DNA of 48,008 nucleotides from Roseiarcus sp035656495 (GCA_035656495.1 DASRSL010000107.1:1-48008); one strand, 5' to 3'; numbered from the stretch's first letter, positions 18,628 through 27,986 are shown. Notes: generated by a model not told the origin, from the letters alone. Translations and numbers: made by a program.

Positions 18628-18940
18628 GGGTGAAACCTCATGATAAGGGCGCCGGCGGAAAAGCCCGCCTGCGCGTCGCGCATAATATGGCAGGGCGCGG
18701 CGCGCCCGCAAGGGCTGTTCGCTTAACGATTGGTAAGGAAACCCCTAATGGCCTGCCCCGGCCGGCGCCCCGACGGGCCCTGCGCATCAGCGCCGCGAAG
18801 CAGCGCGGCCAGGTCACCCCATTCAGTTCGTCGCGCGTCCGCCCATCGGCCGCATGACGCGTTACAAGCTTGCCCGACAACCGCTCGATTCAGGCCGCAT
18901 GTTTTGGCGACAGGGCCTTGGATTGACAGCGGCGGGGCGT
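18628..18940. other. Intergenic region with duplicated phosphoesterase 3' flank and a possible efflux-gene remnant
   Basis: The 313-bp gap carries the Bax-inhibitor promoter side at its left. Bases 18762-18799 resemble the last codons of the DHA2 efflux gene at 25045 onward (19 identical bases at 18781-18799 against 25080-25098), but a frame break follows. Bases 18826-18940 match 20898-21013 downstream of the second phosphoesterase gene. No intact gene is seen. Confidence 0.55.
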
Positions 18941-20683
18941 TTACGGCGTGATTTCCACCTCTCCGGTGCGATGGCTTTCGACGCCGTTCTGTTTGGTGCT
19001 GGTCGCGACATAGTAATACGTGACGCCCGGCGTCACAGAGGTGTCGGTGCAGCTCGTCCCGGTGAAGGGCTGACCGAAAGCCGCCGAGCATCCCGGCACA
19101 GGCTTGTAGTTCGTGCCGCTGGTGGTGGTGCGATAGACCGTGTAGCCGGCGACCGGCTCGCTGACCACCGGCAGCCAGGTCAGCGGGAAGGTGAGCTTCC
19201 CCGTGCTCTTGTTCAGCATGCCATTGAATTCGTTCGGGATGTTCGTCTGCAGGATCAATGGCTGCAGCGGGGTCTGGCTGAAGTTGAAGTCATTCAAGAG
19301 GTTTCCGACAGGGACGGAGTTGCCGGTGAAGCCGGAGCCGGTCGGGTGGGTGACCGAGGTCAGCGATTCGCGCACCACGGGACGCGGATCCGGCCTCAAG
19401 CCGGCGGCGCCGCCGATGCGTTCACCGTTGAGAAAAAGGTCCTCGATGAGTTTCAGATAGGCGTCGAAGCTGAAGATCTGATGGTCGATCGTGCCGCCTT
19501 TCACCCAGGGGCTGATGATGATGCCCGGCACGCGGATGCCATATCCGACACGCGCGCTGTTCGCGAGGTCGGAGACCGGCGGGACGACATGATCGAAGAA
19601 GCCGCCCCAGTCGTCCCATGCCAGGAAGATCACCGTGTTCTGCCAGACCGGGTTCTGCATCAATGCGTTGACGAGCGCCGTGACATATTGCATGCCCTCG
19701 GTGATGTCGCTCGGCGGATGCTCGCTCACGGTTTTGGTCGGCACGATCCAGGAGACCGCCGGCAGATTGCCACCGCTGAGATCGGCGTAGAACTGTTCCA
19801 ATGGCGGATTGTGGGCTGCGAGATAGCCTGGCGCCGCGGCGTTCTTGTCCTGGATTTCCTGGAACCCGGGTAACGGATTCTGGAATGTTCCGGCCGTCGA
19901 GCGCAAGTCTTGCGGCGGGCAGTCGATCTCTCCGTTTTCGCAGTCCGCCACCTGCCCTTCCGCGAGATAGTACTTCCAGGAGATTCCGGCGCGATCGAGG
20001 AGGTCGGTCACATCGCTCCAGGCGAAGTTATGGGCTGCGACCGCAGAGCCTTCCGGTAGGATGTTGCCGGTGCAGCTGAACGGGTCTTCGTTGTCGGTGC
20101 AGCTCGCCGACCAGGCCGAGGTCATGTAGAGATGCGAGGGCAGGCTGTAGGAGGCGACCGGTTCGTGCAGGCGGTCCTGCAACACGAATTGCCGCGCATA
20201 GGCCCAGTAGTTCGGGATCTCGTCCGCGGTGTGGTAGCCGACCGCGTCGTGACGCTGAAAGCCGCCCGTGGCGCATATCGGACTGGCCTTTCGCTGGCAG
20301 GTGGCCTTGGCGTTCTTCTGCTGGGCGTACAGGAACCCGTCCATGGCGTTCTTGTCGATGTCGGTAATCGAATCCACAGGGGCGTGCCCCGAGCCGGCGT
20401 TGAAGGCGTGGCGGTCGTGGAACGGGCGCACGCAGCCGCCGCCACTAAGCGGATAGCACTTCAGCGGCACGCCATTGGCGTCGACCGTGATGCCGTCCGC
20501 GCCGGGGAAAGCGCCGAAATAGTGATCGAAGGAGCGATTCTCCTGCATGATCACGATGACATGCTGGATATGGGTCCGCGCCAGTTGCAGCTGGGTCTGC
20601 GCCGAAGCCGGGTGCGTCATCGCCGCCAGAACAAAGCACAGCGTCGCTGCCCGCACGATGGCCGCCAGACGGTCGTACTTCAT
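18941..20683 (-). CDS. Secreted phosphoesterase (phospholipase C / acid phosphatase family), copy 1
   Basis: A 580-residue exported enzyme of the PF04185 phosphoesterase family. Signal peptide MKYDRLAAIVRAATLCFVLA to about residue 29 (ending ASAQ). The N-terminal metal-site motif HVIVIMQENRSFDHYFG is at about residues 40-56, and the C-terminal metal motif FLAWDDWGGFFDHVVPP with GIRVPGIIISPWV follows. The last 80 residues (from LTWLPVVSEPVAGYTVYR) look like a fibronectin type III module that may hold the enzyme at a surface. ATG 20683 follows GGAGGCGGAGG; longer in-frame starts lack a signal peptide. The family cleaves phospholipids or phosphomonoesters outside the cytoplasm; a phosphate-scavenging role is inferred. 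Confidence 0.87.
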   Translation of the reverse strand: MKYDRLAAIVRAATLCFVLAAMTHPASAQTQLQLARTHIQHVIVIMQENRSFDHYFGAFPGADGITVDANGVPLKCYPLSGGGCVRPFHDRHAFNAGSGHAPVDSITDIDKNAMDGFLYAQQKNAKATCQRKASPICATGGFQRHDAVGYHTADEIPNYWAYARQFVLQDRLHEPVASYSLPSHLYMTSAWSASCTDNEDPFSCTGNILPEGSAVAAHNFAWSDVTDLLDRAGISWKYYLAEGQVADCENGEIDCPPQDLRSTAGTFQNPLPGFQEIQDKNAAAPGYLAAHNPPLEQFYADLSGGNLPAVSWIVPTKTVSEHPPSDITEGMQYVTALVNALMQNPVWQNTVIFLAWDDWGGFFDHVVPPVSDLANSARVGYGIRVPGIIISPWVKGGTIDHQIFSFDAYLKLIEDLFLNGERIGGAAGLRPDPRPVVRESLTSVTHPTGSGFTGNSVPVGNLLNDFNFSQTPLQPLILQTNIPNEFNGMLNKSTGKLTFPLTWLPVVSEPVAGYTVYRTTTSGTNYKPVPGCSAAFGQPFTGTSCTDTSVTPGVTYYYVATSTKQNGVESHRTGEVEITP

Positions 20684-21013
20684 CCTCCGCCTCCCTCCGC
20701 CTGCCCGTCGAGTCGATGACTTCCTTCTAAATGTGTCGATATACGTAGAGATTGCAGCAGCATCCAACCGGTTGCCTCTTTTGAAGCTGCTAAGGCGAAG
20801 GCGCCTCGATTGCGGCGGAAGGAACGACGCTTCCTGAAGATAGCCCACCGGCCGTGACGCGGGCCAACGCCACAGGTAGAACTGCCGCGCGGCTCGGCCA
20901 CTCGTCACGCGCCCGCCCATCGGCCGGATGGGGCGCTACGCGCTTGCTCAAAACCGGCTCGATCCAGGCCGCGGGTTTTAGCGACAGGGCCTGGATCGAC
21001 GCAGGCAGGGCGT
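20684..21013. other. Intergenic region between duplicated phosphoesterase genes
   Basis: The right part, 20898-21013, is the 3' flank of the second phosphoesterase gene and matches 18826-18940 downstream of the first, so the duplicated unit included about 115 bp of non-coding DNA. The left part, about 20684-20800, is AT-richer and should contain the promoter of the first gene. No recognisable Pho box could be asserted. Confidence 0.6.
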
Positions 21014-22759
21014 TTATGGCGTGATCTCGACCTCCCCGGTGCGATGGCTTTCGACGCCGTTCTGTTTGGTGCTGGTGGCGACATAGTAATAGGTGACGCC
21101 CGGCGTCACGGAGGTGTCGGTGCAGCTCGTCCCGGTGAAGGGTTGCCCGAAAGCCGCCGAGCATCCCGGCACAGGCTTGTAGTTCGAGCCGCTGGTGGTG
21201 GTGCGATAGACCGTGTAGCCGGCGACCGGCTCGCTGATCACCGGCAGCCAGGTCAGCGGGAAGGCGAGCTTGCCCGTGCTCGTGTTCAGCGTGCCGTTGA
21301 ATTCGTTCGGGATGTTCGTCTGCAGGATCAATGGCTGCAGCGGCGTCTGGCTGAAATTGAAGTCCTTCAGGAGCTCTCCGACAGGGACCGGGTTCCCGGT
21401 GAAGCCGGAGCCGGTCGGATGGGTAACCGAGGTCAGCGACTCGCGCACCACGGGACGCGGGTCCGGCCTCAAGCCGGCGGCGCCGCCGATGCGCTCACTG
21501 TTGAGAAATAGGTCCTCGACGAATTTCAGATAGGCGTCGAAGCTGACGATCTGATGGTCGATCGTGCCGGCTTTCACCCAGGGGCTGATAATGATGCCCG
21601 GCACGCGGATTCCGTAGCCGACGCGCGCATTGTTCGCGAGGTCGGAGACCGGCGGGACGACATGGTCGAGGAAGCCGCCCCAGTCGTCCCACGCCAGGAA
21701 GATCACCGTGTTCCGCCAGACCGGGTTCTGCATCACCGCGTTGACGATCGCAGTGACGTACTGCATGCCCTCGGTGATGTCGTTCGGCGGATGTTCGCTC
21801 ATGACTTCATCCGGCACGATCCACGAGACCGCCGGCAATTTCCTGCGGCCGAGATCTTCGTAGAACCGCTCCAAATGCGGATTGTGGGCTGCGAGATAGC
21901 CGGGCGCCGCGGCGTTCTTGTCCTGGATCTCCTGGAACCCAGGCAACGGATTCTGGAATGATCCGACCGTCGAAAGTTGGTCTTGGGGCGGGCAATCGAT
22001 CTCTCCGTTTTCGCAGTCCGCCACCTCCCCTTTCGCCAGATAGTACTTCCATGAGACTCCGGCGCGATCGAGGAGGTCGGTCAGATCGCTCCAGGCGAAG
22101 TTATGGGCGGCGATCGCAGGCCCTTGCACTGAGATGTCGCCGGCGCAGCTGAACGGGTCTTCGTTGTCGGTGCAGCTCGCCGACCAGGCCGAGGTCATGT
22201 AGAGATGCGAAAGCAGGCTGTAGGAGGCAACCGGTTCGTCCAGGTGGTCCTGCAACACGAAATGCCGCGCATAGGCCCAGTAGTTCGGGAGCTCGTCCGC
22301 AGTGTGGTAGCCGACCGCGTCGTGACGCTGAAAGCCACCCGTGGCGCAGATCGGATTGGTCTCTCCCTTTCCCTGGCAGGCCTTGGCGTTCTGCTGCTGG
22401 ACGATCAGGAAGCCGTCCATGGCGTTGTTGTCGATGTCGGTAATCGAAGCCGGTGCGCTATGGGCCGCGCCGGCGTTGAAGGTGTGCCGGTCGTGGAACG
22501 GGCGCACGCAGCCGCCGCCGGTCAGCGGGTAGCACGCGATCGGCACGCCACTGGCGTCGAACTTGATGCCGTCCGCGCCGGGGAACGTGCCGAAATAGTG
22601 TTCGAAGGAGCGATTCTCCTGCATGATCACGATGACATGCTTGATATGGGTCTGCGCCAGCTGCAGCTGGGTCTGCGCCGAAGCTGGCCCGGACATTGCC
22701 GCCAGGACAAGACAGAGCGTTGTTGCGCTCGCGTTACTGCACAAGGGCCAACGTTTCAT
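21014..22759 (-). CDS. Secreted phosphoesterase (phospholipase C / acid phosphatase family), copy 2
   Basis: A 581-residue tandem paralog of the preceding enzyme. Signal peptide to about residue 29 (ending GPASAQ), then HVIVIMQENRSFEHYFG and FLAWDDWGGFLDHVVPP. The two copies are nearly identical over the last 150 residues including the fibronectin-like module, but differ more in the middle (LERFYEDLGRRKLPAVSW here, LEQFYADLSGGNLPAVSW in copy 1). That pattern suggests either gene conversion at the 3' end or divergence of substrate loops. ATG 22759 follows AAGGTGAGC. Each copy has its own upstream gap and could have its own promoter. Confidence 0.87.
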   Translation of the reverse strand: MKRWPLCSNASATTLCLVLAAMSGPASAQTQLQLAQTHIKHVIVIMQENRSFEHYFGTFPGADGIKFDASGVPIACYPLTGGGCVRPFHDRHTFNAGAAHSAPASITDIDNNAMDGFLIVQQQNAKACQGKGETNPICATGGFQRHDAVGYHTADELPNYWAYARHFVLQDHLDEPVASYSLLSHLYMTSAWSASCTDNEDPFSCAGDISVQGPAIAAHNFAWSDLTDLLDRAGVSWKYYLAKGEVADCENGEIDCPPQDQLSTVGSFQNPLPGFQEIQDKNAAAPGYLAAHNPHLERFYEDLGRRKLPAVSWIVPDEVMSEHPPNDITEGMQYVTAIVNAVMQNPVWRNTVIFLAWDDWGGFLDHVVPPVSDLANNARVGYGIRVPGIIISPWVKAGTIDHQIVSFDAYLKFVEDLFLNSERIGGAAGLRPDPRPVVRESLTSVTHPTGSGFTGNPVPVGELLKDFNFSQTPLQPLILQTNIPNEFNGTLNTSTGKLAFPLTWLPVISEPVAGYTVYRTTTSGSNYKPVPGCSAAFGQPFTGTSCTDTSVTPGVTYYYVATSTKQNGVESHRTGEVEITP

Positions 22760-23384
22760 CGCTCACCTTATTTCTGCGGATGGACGCTCGCAGGCGGCAG
22801 AACGCCAAGGGCGAGTATTTCTCCACTCGGCAAGCGGATCGTCAAGTAGGCGCGGCGGCAGTTTTTTCCGGCGAGGTTCGCAAATAGCAAAGAGCTCAAG
22901 CTCGGCCGGAAGGGGCGACATGATCTCATGCCCCTTCAATCCGGGCGGTGGGCAATGGACTTCCTTCCCGGCAAGCGCGCGACGCCATGAGACAGACCGC
23001 TCCAGGTGGCGATGGCTTCTGCTGGAAGCTCGAAGGTCCTGATTCTTCCAGTGCGGAAGGAGCTTGCTCGCTGACGTGTCAGGCGCATCTGCTCAAGACC
23101 GAGGGCGCTAGCAGCAATGCCCTAAAGACGATTGCCGCCCGCATGTTCTTGCTCGGTTCGCGCGCCTCCGCTATCGTCCGCCGAATGCCAGACCCGGCCA
23201 ACAAGCTCGCGCCCACACATCCGTCGGTGGGCCGCGGCGCTCGTTGCCGCATTCCGGCACAGACTCGGCCGGGAACCCAAATCTGAGCGAGTTGTGTCGC
23301 AGTATCAGGCTGTGGAATCGGTCCCCGATCTAAGGGCAATCTCCGTCAAAGAGTGCGGAGTTCGCCTCAGCTCACAGGAAAATC
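22760..23384. other. Long intergenic region, no gene recognised
   Basis: This 625-bp gap separates two divergently oriented genes. Frames open here (for example plus strand 22948-23286) show no family resemblance and read as Ser/Arg/Pro-rich filler. A bulged hairpin lies at 22909-22937 (GAAGGGG and CATGA paired with TCATG and CCCCTTC, a 2-base loop, a 3-base bulge) without a U tract. The rest may hold promoters for the phosphoesterase on the left and the exported protein on the right. Confidence 0.5.
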
Positions 23385-24608
23385 ATGCGGCGAAAATGGA
23401 CGAACCTGAGTGTATATGTAATAGCAATTGCGCTGAGATCCGCGCTTGCAATCTATGCAGTTGCCTGGGCGAATCTCGAGGAAGCTTCTCCTTCTGAATT
23501 TAACTCCGATGTTTTCGAGATGACAGGCTGTAACGCGAGTACGTACGACCAACTGCCGAATCACCCGTCATTGTTTATTGGCCGTCAGTTCTTTAAGAGC
23601 AACGGGGCTGCTTTCGCAAAGGAAGAAGGTTGCGGGCCCCTTGTAGAAGAGGAGACCAAGCGGCGGGGACTTGTACTCGATCGATTGGATTGGACGCAAC
23701 GACGGTTTTCGATCATTAAGCCCCTGCTTGTTCCGCCGCTCCGAATTGGGGGAGGGCCAATCGAAGGCGCTATCGTCAAGGCAGCGTACGATCCTGACGC
23801 GGCGCTTTTCCATGGCGAATACTGGGTGGCGTTCGAGTGCGTAATCGCAAACGGGAGGGCGTTCGGCATCGAGGGCACTTCTGCCTGCTTGGCCCCGTTC
23901 GATGACGTCAAGCAAGAGCTTCGGCTCGATCAGGTCTATGTCGTAGTCAGCGGCCGACGCGAAGCCGGTGGAGTTACCTATTCAGCTTCCGTTCCAACGC
24001 TATTCTCCGACAACGACCATCTTTACCTGTACTGGTCGGCAATAACGTCGACAAAAGCGTCTGTTGGAAGAGAATTTCTACGCGTTGGAGTCCGCGGGGT
24101 CGAGCTCTTGCCCGACGAAAGGGGTTTCTTGTGGGCGAAAGGAGCAGGGAGGATGATCTATTCGATCGACCCGCAGACGGTCGAGGTCTGGGGTCCCCAA
24201 TCCGGAGACCCCATGAGCGACACGACCGTCGGTGTGAGAGCGGTCTGGAGGACCAGTTCAGGAAAAATCGTCGCTTTGGCGGGGATCGGCGGGGCTGGCT
24301 GCGCGAAACCCCGCGGTCCGCAACCGGGTTGCTTTAGATTGGCGATGGCCGAAGCTGATCAGCCGCTCGGCGACCATATATTCAAGGTGCTGCCAGCGGA
24401 TGAGGAGTCATTGCCGACAAATCCCGAAAACTACACCCGGCCGGTAAAGACGCCCAACGGCGATTTCGTCTTCCTTGGTCACTTCTTCAAGCCGGCAGTC
24501 AATGGGTTTTCGGAAACACACCCTGTCCCGGAGAAGTGGGATCATTTGCGAGGTGCAGAAGTGGTTGCCTTTCCATTTTCCGATAAGGCGCTGTGGCCGA
24601 GCGACTGA
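23385..24608 (+). CDS. Exported protein of unknown function, possible beta-propeller
   Basis: A 407-residue protein not assigned to a known family. The first 29 residues (NLSVYVIAIALRSALAIYAV core) look like a signal peptide or anchor. The rest contains repeated strand-like segments such as FHGEYWVAFECVI, YSASVPTLFSDNDHLYLYWS, KIVALAGIGGAG and GDFVFLGHFF, spaced like blades of a five-bladed propeller of glycosidase type; this is inference only. Several cysteines (CNAS, GCGP, FECV, TSACL, AGCAK, PGCF) could form disulfides. ATG 23385 follows AGGA. Third-position base use looks less GC-biased than in dnaK or zwf, consistent with transfer. It stands alone next to the phosphoesterase pair and a VapC remnant. 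Confidence 0.65.
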   Translation: MRRKWTNLSVYVIAIALRSALAIYAVAWANLEEASPSEFNSDVFEMTGCNASTYDQLPNHPSLFIGRQFFKSNGAAFAKEEGCGPLVEEETKRRGLVLDRLDWTQRRFSIIKPLLVPPLRIGGGPIEGAIVKAAYDPDAALFHGEYWVAFECVIANGRAFGIEGTSACLAPFDDVKQELRLDQVYVVVSGRREAGGVTYSASVPTLFSDNDHLYLYWSAITSTKASVGREFLRVGVRGVELLPDERGFLWAKGAGRMIYSIDPQTVEVWGPQSGDPMSDTTVGVRAVWRTSSGKIVALAGIGGAGCAKPRGPQPGCFRLAMAEADQPLGDHIFKVLPADEESLPTNPENYTRPVKTPNGDFVFLGHFFKPAVNGFSETHPVPEKWDHLRGAEVVAFPFSDKALWPSD

Positions 24609-24806
24609 CCCACCGGCGCAGGCGAGGGCTTCGCTTGGGACCAAGTCTGCCTGAATCGAGTGGCTGCTATTCTTGCCGGATCAGCATCAAAACCGCGTCA
24701 AGCTCGTCTTCGATCGTTTTCCCGCCCGCCTTAAGTCATTCAATTTGATTGACGGCTGAGGTTGCAGGTGCTTTTCAGGCGATGGGTCTCGTCCTTGGCG
24801 GCCTGA

Positions 24807-24944
24807 GCTGAGCTGGCTTCAAAGAAATTGCCCGACGCGGTTATCTGGGCGACGGCGCAAACCCAGGCGGTGCTTCTTGTCACCCGCAACACCAAAGATT
24901 TCGCCGCCGACGATCCGAGCGTGCGCCTGCCGTACAAACTGTAG
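24807..24944 (+). pseudogene. VapC-type PIN-domain toxin, C-terminal remnant
   Basis: In the frame ending at the TAG at 24942-24944, bases 24807-24941 encode 45 residues including KLPDAVIWATAQTQAVLLVT then RNTKDF and VRLPYKL, the C-terminal half of VapC ribonucleases: the third acidic residue, the TRN motif and the DPxVRxPY end. A stop codon lies directly upstream (24804-24806) and no N-terminal PIN half or VapB antitoxin is visible, so this is a relic. The rest of the 436-bp gap 24609-25044 holds nothing recognisable. Confidence 0.75.
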
Positions 24945-25044
24945 ATCGGGGGTTCAGCAATGAAGCGGACCCCTATCGATATTCCGCTTCCCCTTCTGTC
25001 GGCTGCTTTCACAATCGACTGCTGCGCTGGGTAACGGAGCCTCG

Positions 25045-26658
25045 TCAGTGCCCGCCGCCGCCTGGCGCCCCGGCGGGCTTGCGCATCAGCGCCGCGAAAC
25101 CCACGCAGGCGAGAAAGATCACGGTCAGCGCCAGAAACACGTCCGCCAAAGCGAGCACCTCGGCCTGCCGGCGCACGATGAGGGCGAGCTCGCGGGTGGC
25201 GGCGAGCTCGGCGTCCGAGCCGCGGGCGGCGAGCGCCGCCTCCATGTTCGAGAGCCTATCCACGGCGACCTGCCGGCCCCAGGTCACGGACTCCCGCAGC
25301 CGCTCGAGATGCAGGTCCATCCTCTTGTCGAGCGTCGTGTTGATGAGCGCGAGGCCGAAGGCGCCGCCGAGATTGCGCATGACGTTGAAGAGACCCGAGG
25401 CGTTCTTGATCTTCATCGGCGGCATGGTGCCGAGCGCCAGATTGTTGATCGGGACCATCGAGAGCATCAGCCCGACGCCGCGAAAGACTTGCGGCCACAG
25501 GAGCTCCCAGAAGTCCCAGTCGACGGTGATGAAGGAGGCCTGCCACGTGCCGACCGCGAAGAGGATGAAGCCGGTCGCGATCATGAGGCGCGGGTCGACC
25601 CGGGTCATGAGCCGCCCGGCGAAGGGGGCGGTCAGAAACTGGCAGGCGCCGGTCACGAACATGGTTTCCCCGATCATGAGCGAGGAATAGCCGCGCACGA
25701 CCGCGAGATAAACCGGATAGATGTAGGTCAGGCCGTAAAGCCCGATGCCGAGCACGAAGCCGAGCATCGTCCCGCTCCAGAAGTTGCGGTCGCGGAAGCA
25801 GGACAAGTCGACGATCGGCTGGCGCGCGGTCAGAACCCGCCAGAAGAAGAAGAGCCCGCACACCGCCGAGACGACGATGGCGATCGTCACCGGCTCGCTC
25901 TCGAACCAGTCCTTGGACGGGCCCTCTTCGAGCGCGTATTCCGCCGCGCCCAGAAAGCCCGCCATCGTCGCCAGGCCGAAATAGTCGAAATGGGTCAAAA
26001 GCGACCAGTCCGGCTCGTCGAAGTCGATCAACAGCCAGGCCGCTCCCGTGACCACGATCCCCGGGACGAGGTTGATCAGGAACAGCCAGCGCCAGGAGAA
26101 CCAGTCGGTGAGGTAGCCGCCGACGGTCGGCCCGATGGTCGGCGCCAGCGTCGCCACGAGCCCGATGATCGGAGCGATAAGCGGCAGTTTCGCGCGGGGA
26201 AAGATCGTATAGGCGGAGGCGAACACGGTCGGGATCATGCCGCCGCCGATGAAGCCCTGCGCGGCGCGCCAGACGATCATCTCGTTGATGGTCGTCGCCT
26301 GCGCGCACATGAAGCTCATGGCGGTGAAGCCGCCGGCCGAGAGGGCGAAGATGAGCCGCGTCGACATCGCCCGGGACAGGAAGCCCGAAAGCGGAATCAT
26401 GATCACTTCGGCGATGAGGTAGGCGGTCTGGACCCAGGTGATCTCGTCCGAGGAAGCCGAGAGTCCGGCCTGGATCTGCGACAGCGAGGCCGACACGACC
26501 TGGATGTCCAGGATGGCCATGAACATCCCGAACACCATGAAAATGAAGGCCGCGACCCGCCTGGCCGAGAAATGCGGGACGGCGAAGCCCGGCGGCCCCA
26601 TGGGGCGGGCCGGGGCGGACGGCCCGGCCGGCGGCCGGAGCGCGACCGCGTCGCTCAT
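25045..26658 (-). CDS. DHA2-family MFS multidrug efflux permease, EmrB-like
   Basis: A 537-residue inner-membrane proton-drug antiporter with about 14 hydrophobic segments. The DHA2 motif C-like stretch and the start FMVFGMFMAILDIQVVSASL (the conserved LDxTIVNVAL position) are visible, followed by the motif SSDEITWVQTAYLIAEVIMI. It couples with the membrane-fusion protein encoded directly upstream; the ATG start (26658) overlaps the upstream TGA by 4 bp. ATG 26658 begins a Pro/Ala-rich cytoplasmic leader of about 30 residues. The tail is Gly-rich (PAGAPGGGGH). Likely exports hydrophobic toxins or drugs; substrate unknown. Confidence 0.93.
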   Translation of the reverse strand: MSDAVALRPPAGPSAPARPMGPPGFAVPHFSARRVAAFIFMVFGMFMAILDIQVVSASLSQIQAGLSASSDEITWVQTAYLIAEVIMIPLSGFLSRAMSTRLIFALSAGGFTAMSFMCAQATTINEMIVWRAAQGFIGGGMIPTVFASAYTIFPRAKLPLIAPIIGLVATLAPTIGPTVGGYLTDWFSWRWLFLINLVPGIVVTGAAWLLIDFDEPDWSLLTHFDYFGLATMAGFLGAAEYALEEGPSKDWFESEPVTIAIVVSAVCGLFFFWRVLTARQPIVDLSCFRDRNFWSGTMLGFVLGIGLYGLTYIYPVYLAVVRGYSSLMIGETMFVTGACQFLTAPFAGRLMTRVDPRLMIATGFILFAVGTWQASFITVDWDFWELLWPQVFRGVGLMLSMVPINNLALGTMPPMKIKNASGLFNVMRNLGGAFGLALINTTLDKRMDLHLERLRESVTWGRQVAVDRLSNMEAALAARGSDAELAATRELALIVRRQAEVLALADVFLALTVIFLACVGFAALMRKPAGAPGGGGH

Positions 26659-27959
26659 CGCTTGGCGATCTTCGTTGCGAGCCCTTCGAGGCCCAGCGCG
26701 CCGAGCAGAGTCGGCCTCGGCGCGGCGGGATCGCGGGTGTGGACAGTCGCCACTACGGAGAGGCCGGGCCGCAGCGGCGTCTCCTTCAGGACCTCCTCGG
26801 GGAAGGTGATGCGGACGGCCACGCGCTGCACGACCTTGGTGAAATTGCCGGTCGCGTTGTCCGGCGGCAACAACGAGAACTCCGACCCCGAGGCGGGCGA
26901 GATCGAGGACACCACGCCCTCGACCGTCTTGCCGCCGAGCGCGTCGATCGCGACGTCGACCTTCTGCCCCGGCTTGATGCCGGAGAGCTGGGTCTCCTTG
27001 AAGTTGGCGTCGACGTAGGACGCGTTCACCGGCACGAGCGCCATGAGGCGCGCGCCGGGCTGGACGAAGTTACCGACCTCGGCCGCCTTGTTGCCGACGA
27101 CGCCGTCGAAGGGCGCGACGACGCGGGTGAAGGAAAGATCACGCTTCGCCTTGTCGAGCGCGGTCATGAGCTCGGCGCGCTGGCGCACGGCCTCCGCCCG
27201 CTGGGCCTTCAAGACGTCGAGGTTGGCCTTCGCGCCCTCCAGCGACGCCGCCGTCGAGGCGATCGTGGCCCTTGCCGCGGCGAGGGCGGCGTGGGTTTTG
27301 TCTCGGTCGGCCGCCGCCTGCTCGAGCCGCTGCTGCGAGCCGAAGCTCGACTGCTCGAGCTTCAGCGAACGGTTGTATTCGAGCATGGCGCGCTCGGCGT
27401 CGGCCTCGGCGCCGTTCAGTTGCGCCTGCGCCGCCTCCGCCTGCGCCTGCGCCTGCGAAATGACGGCGCCCTGGGCGTCGATCTGGCGGCCGAAGCGGAG
27501 AACCGTCGCGTCCTGAGTGTCGATGCGCGCCTGAGCCGAATCGACCGCGTTCCGATAATCGCCGTCGTCGATCAGCGCGAGCAGGTCGCCCTGGCGCACC
27601 ACCTGGTTGTCGACGACCGGCACCTGAACGAGGTGCCCCATCGCCTTGGCGGCGATGATCGCGGTCGAGGCCTGCACATAGGCGTCGTCGGTCGAGACGA
27701 GGAACCGGCCTTCGACATAGTAATCATAGGCGAACTTCCCGCCGTAGCCGGCCGCGACGAGGAGGATGACAGGGAGGACGAGCCGGCGCAGACGGCCGGA
27801 GCGCTTCGGCGCTGGCTTCGCAACGGGCGCGCCGACGGGGGGAAAGGCTCCGGGGACGCCGGGGCCCTGCGCGGTCGCCGGAAGGCTTCCGGCCGGCGCT
27901 GGGGCAACCGCGCGCGAATTGGTTTGAGGCATGGTCGCGCCGGTAGGATTGTCGGCCAT
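26655..27959 (-). CDS. HlyD-family membrane-fusion protein, EmrA-like
   Basis: A 434-residue periplasmic adaptor: a Pro/Ala-rich cytoplasmic N-terminus, one membrane anchor at about residues 56-75 (LVLPVILLVAAGYGGKFAYD), a lipoyl/barrel half (TDDAYVQASTAIIAAKAMGH), a long coiled-coil hairpin rich in Ala/Gln/Glu at about residues 135-240, and the returning barrel (TRVVAPFDGVVGNKAAEVGN). Pairs with the EmrB-like permease and probably an outer-membrane channel encoded elsewhere. First gene of the operon; the divergent TetR gene and two palindromes upstream indicate local repression. Confidence 0.93.
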   Translation of the reverse strand: MADNPTGATMPQTNSRAVAPAPAGSLPATAQGPGVPGAFPPVGAPVAKPAPKRSGRLRRLVLPVILLVAAGYGGKFAYDYYVEGRFLVSTDDAYVQASTAIIAAKAMGHLVQVPVVDNQVVRQGDLLALIDDGDYRNAVDSAQARIDTQDATVLRFGRQIDAQGAVISQAQAQAEAAQAQLNGAEADAERAMLEYNRSLKLEQSSFGSQQRLEQAAADRDKTHAALAAARATIASTAASLEGAKANLDVLKAQRAEAVRQRAELMTALDKAKRDLSFTRVVAPFDGVVGNKAAEVGNFVQPGARLMALVPVNASYVDANFKETQLSGIKPGQKVDVAIDALGGKTVEGVVSSISPASGSEFSLLPPDNATGNFTKVVQRVAVRITFPEEVLKETPLRPGLSVVATVHTRDPAAPRPTLLGALGLEGLATKIAKR

Positions 27960-27986
27960 GAAACTCCGCCCTCAGAACCCTACCGA

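Noticed and set aside
22909..22937. Bulged hairpin as an intrinsic terminator
   Set aside because: No U tract on either side, and it lies between divergent genes where a terminator is not needed.
22948..23286. 112-residue plus-strand open frame in the long gap after the phosphoesterases
   Set aside because: No ribosome site, no family resemblance and a composition like non-coding DNA.
25048..27018. 656-residue plus-strand open frame opposite the efflux operon
   Set aside because: Low-complexity Arg/Asp/Glu/His composition typical of antisense frames in GC-rich DNA.
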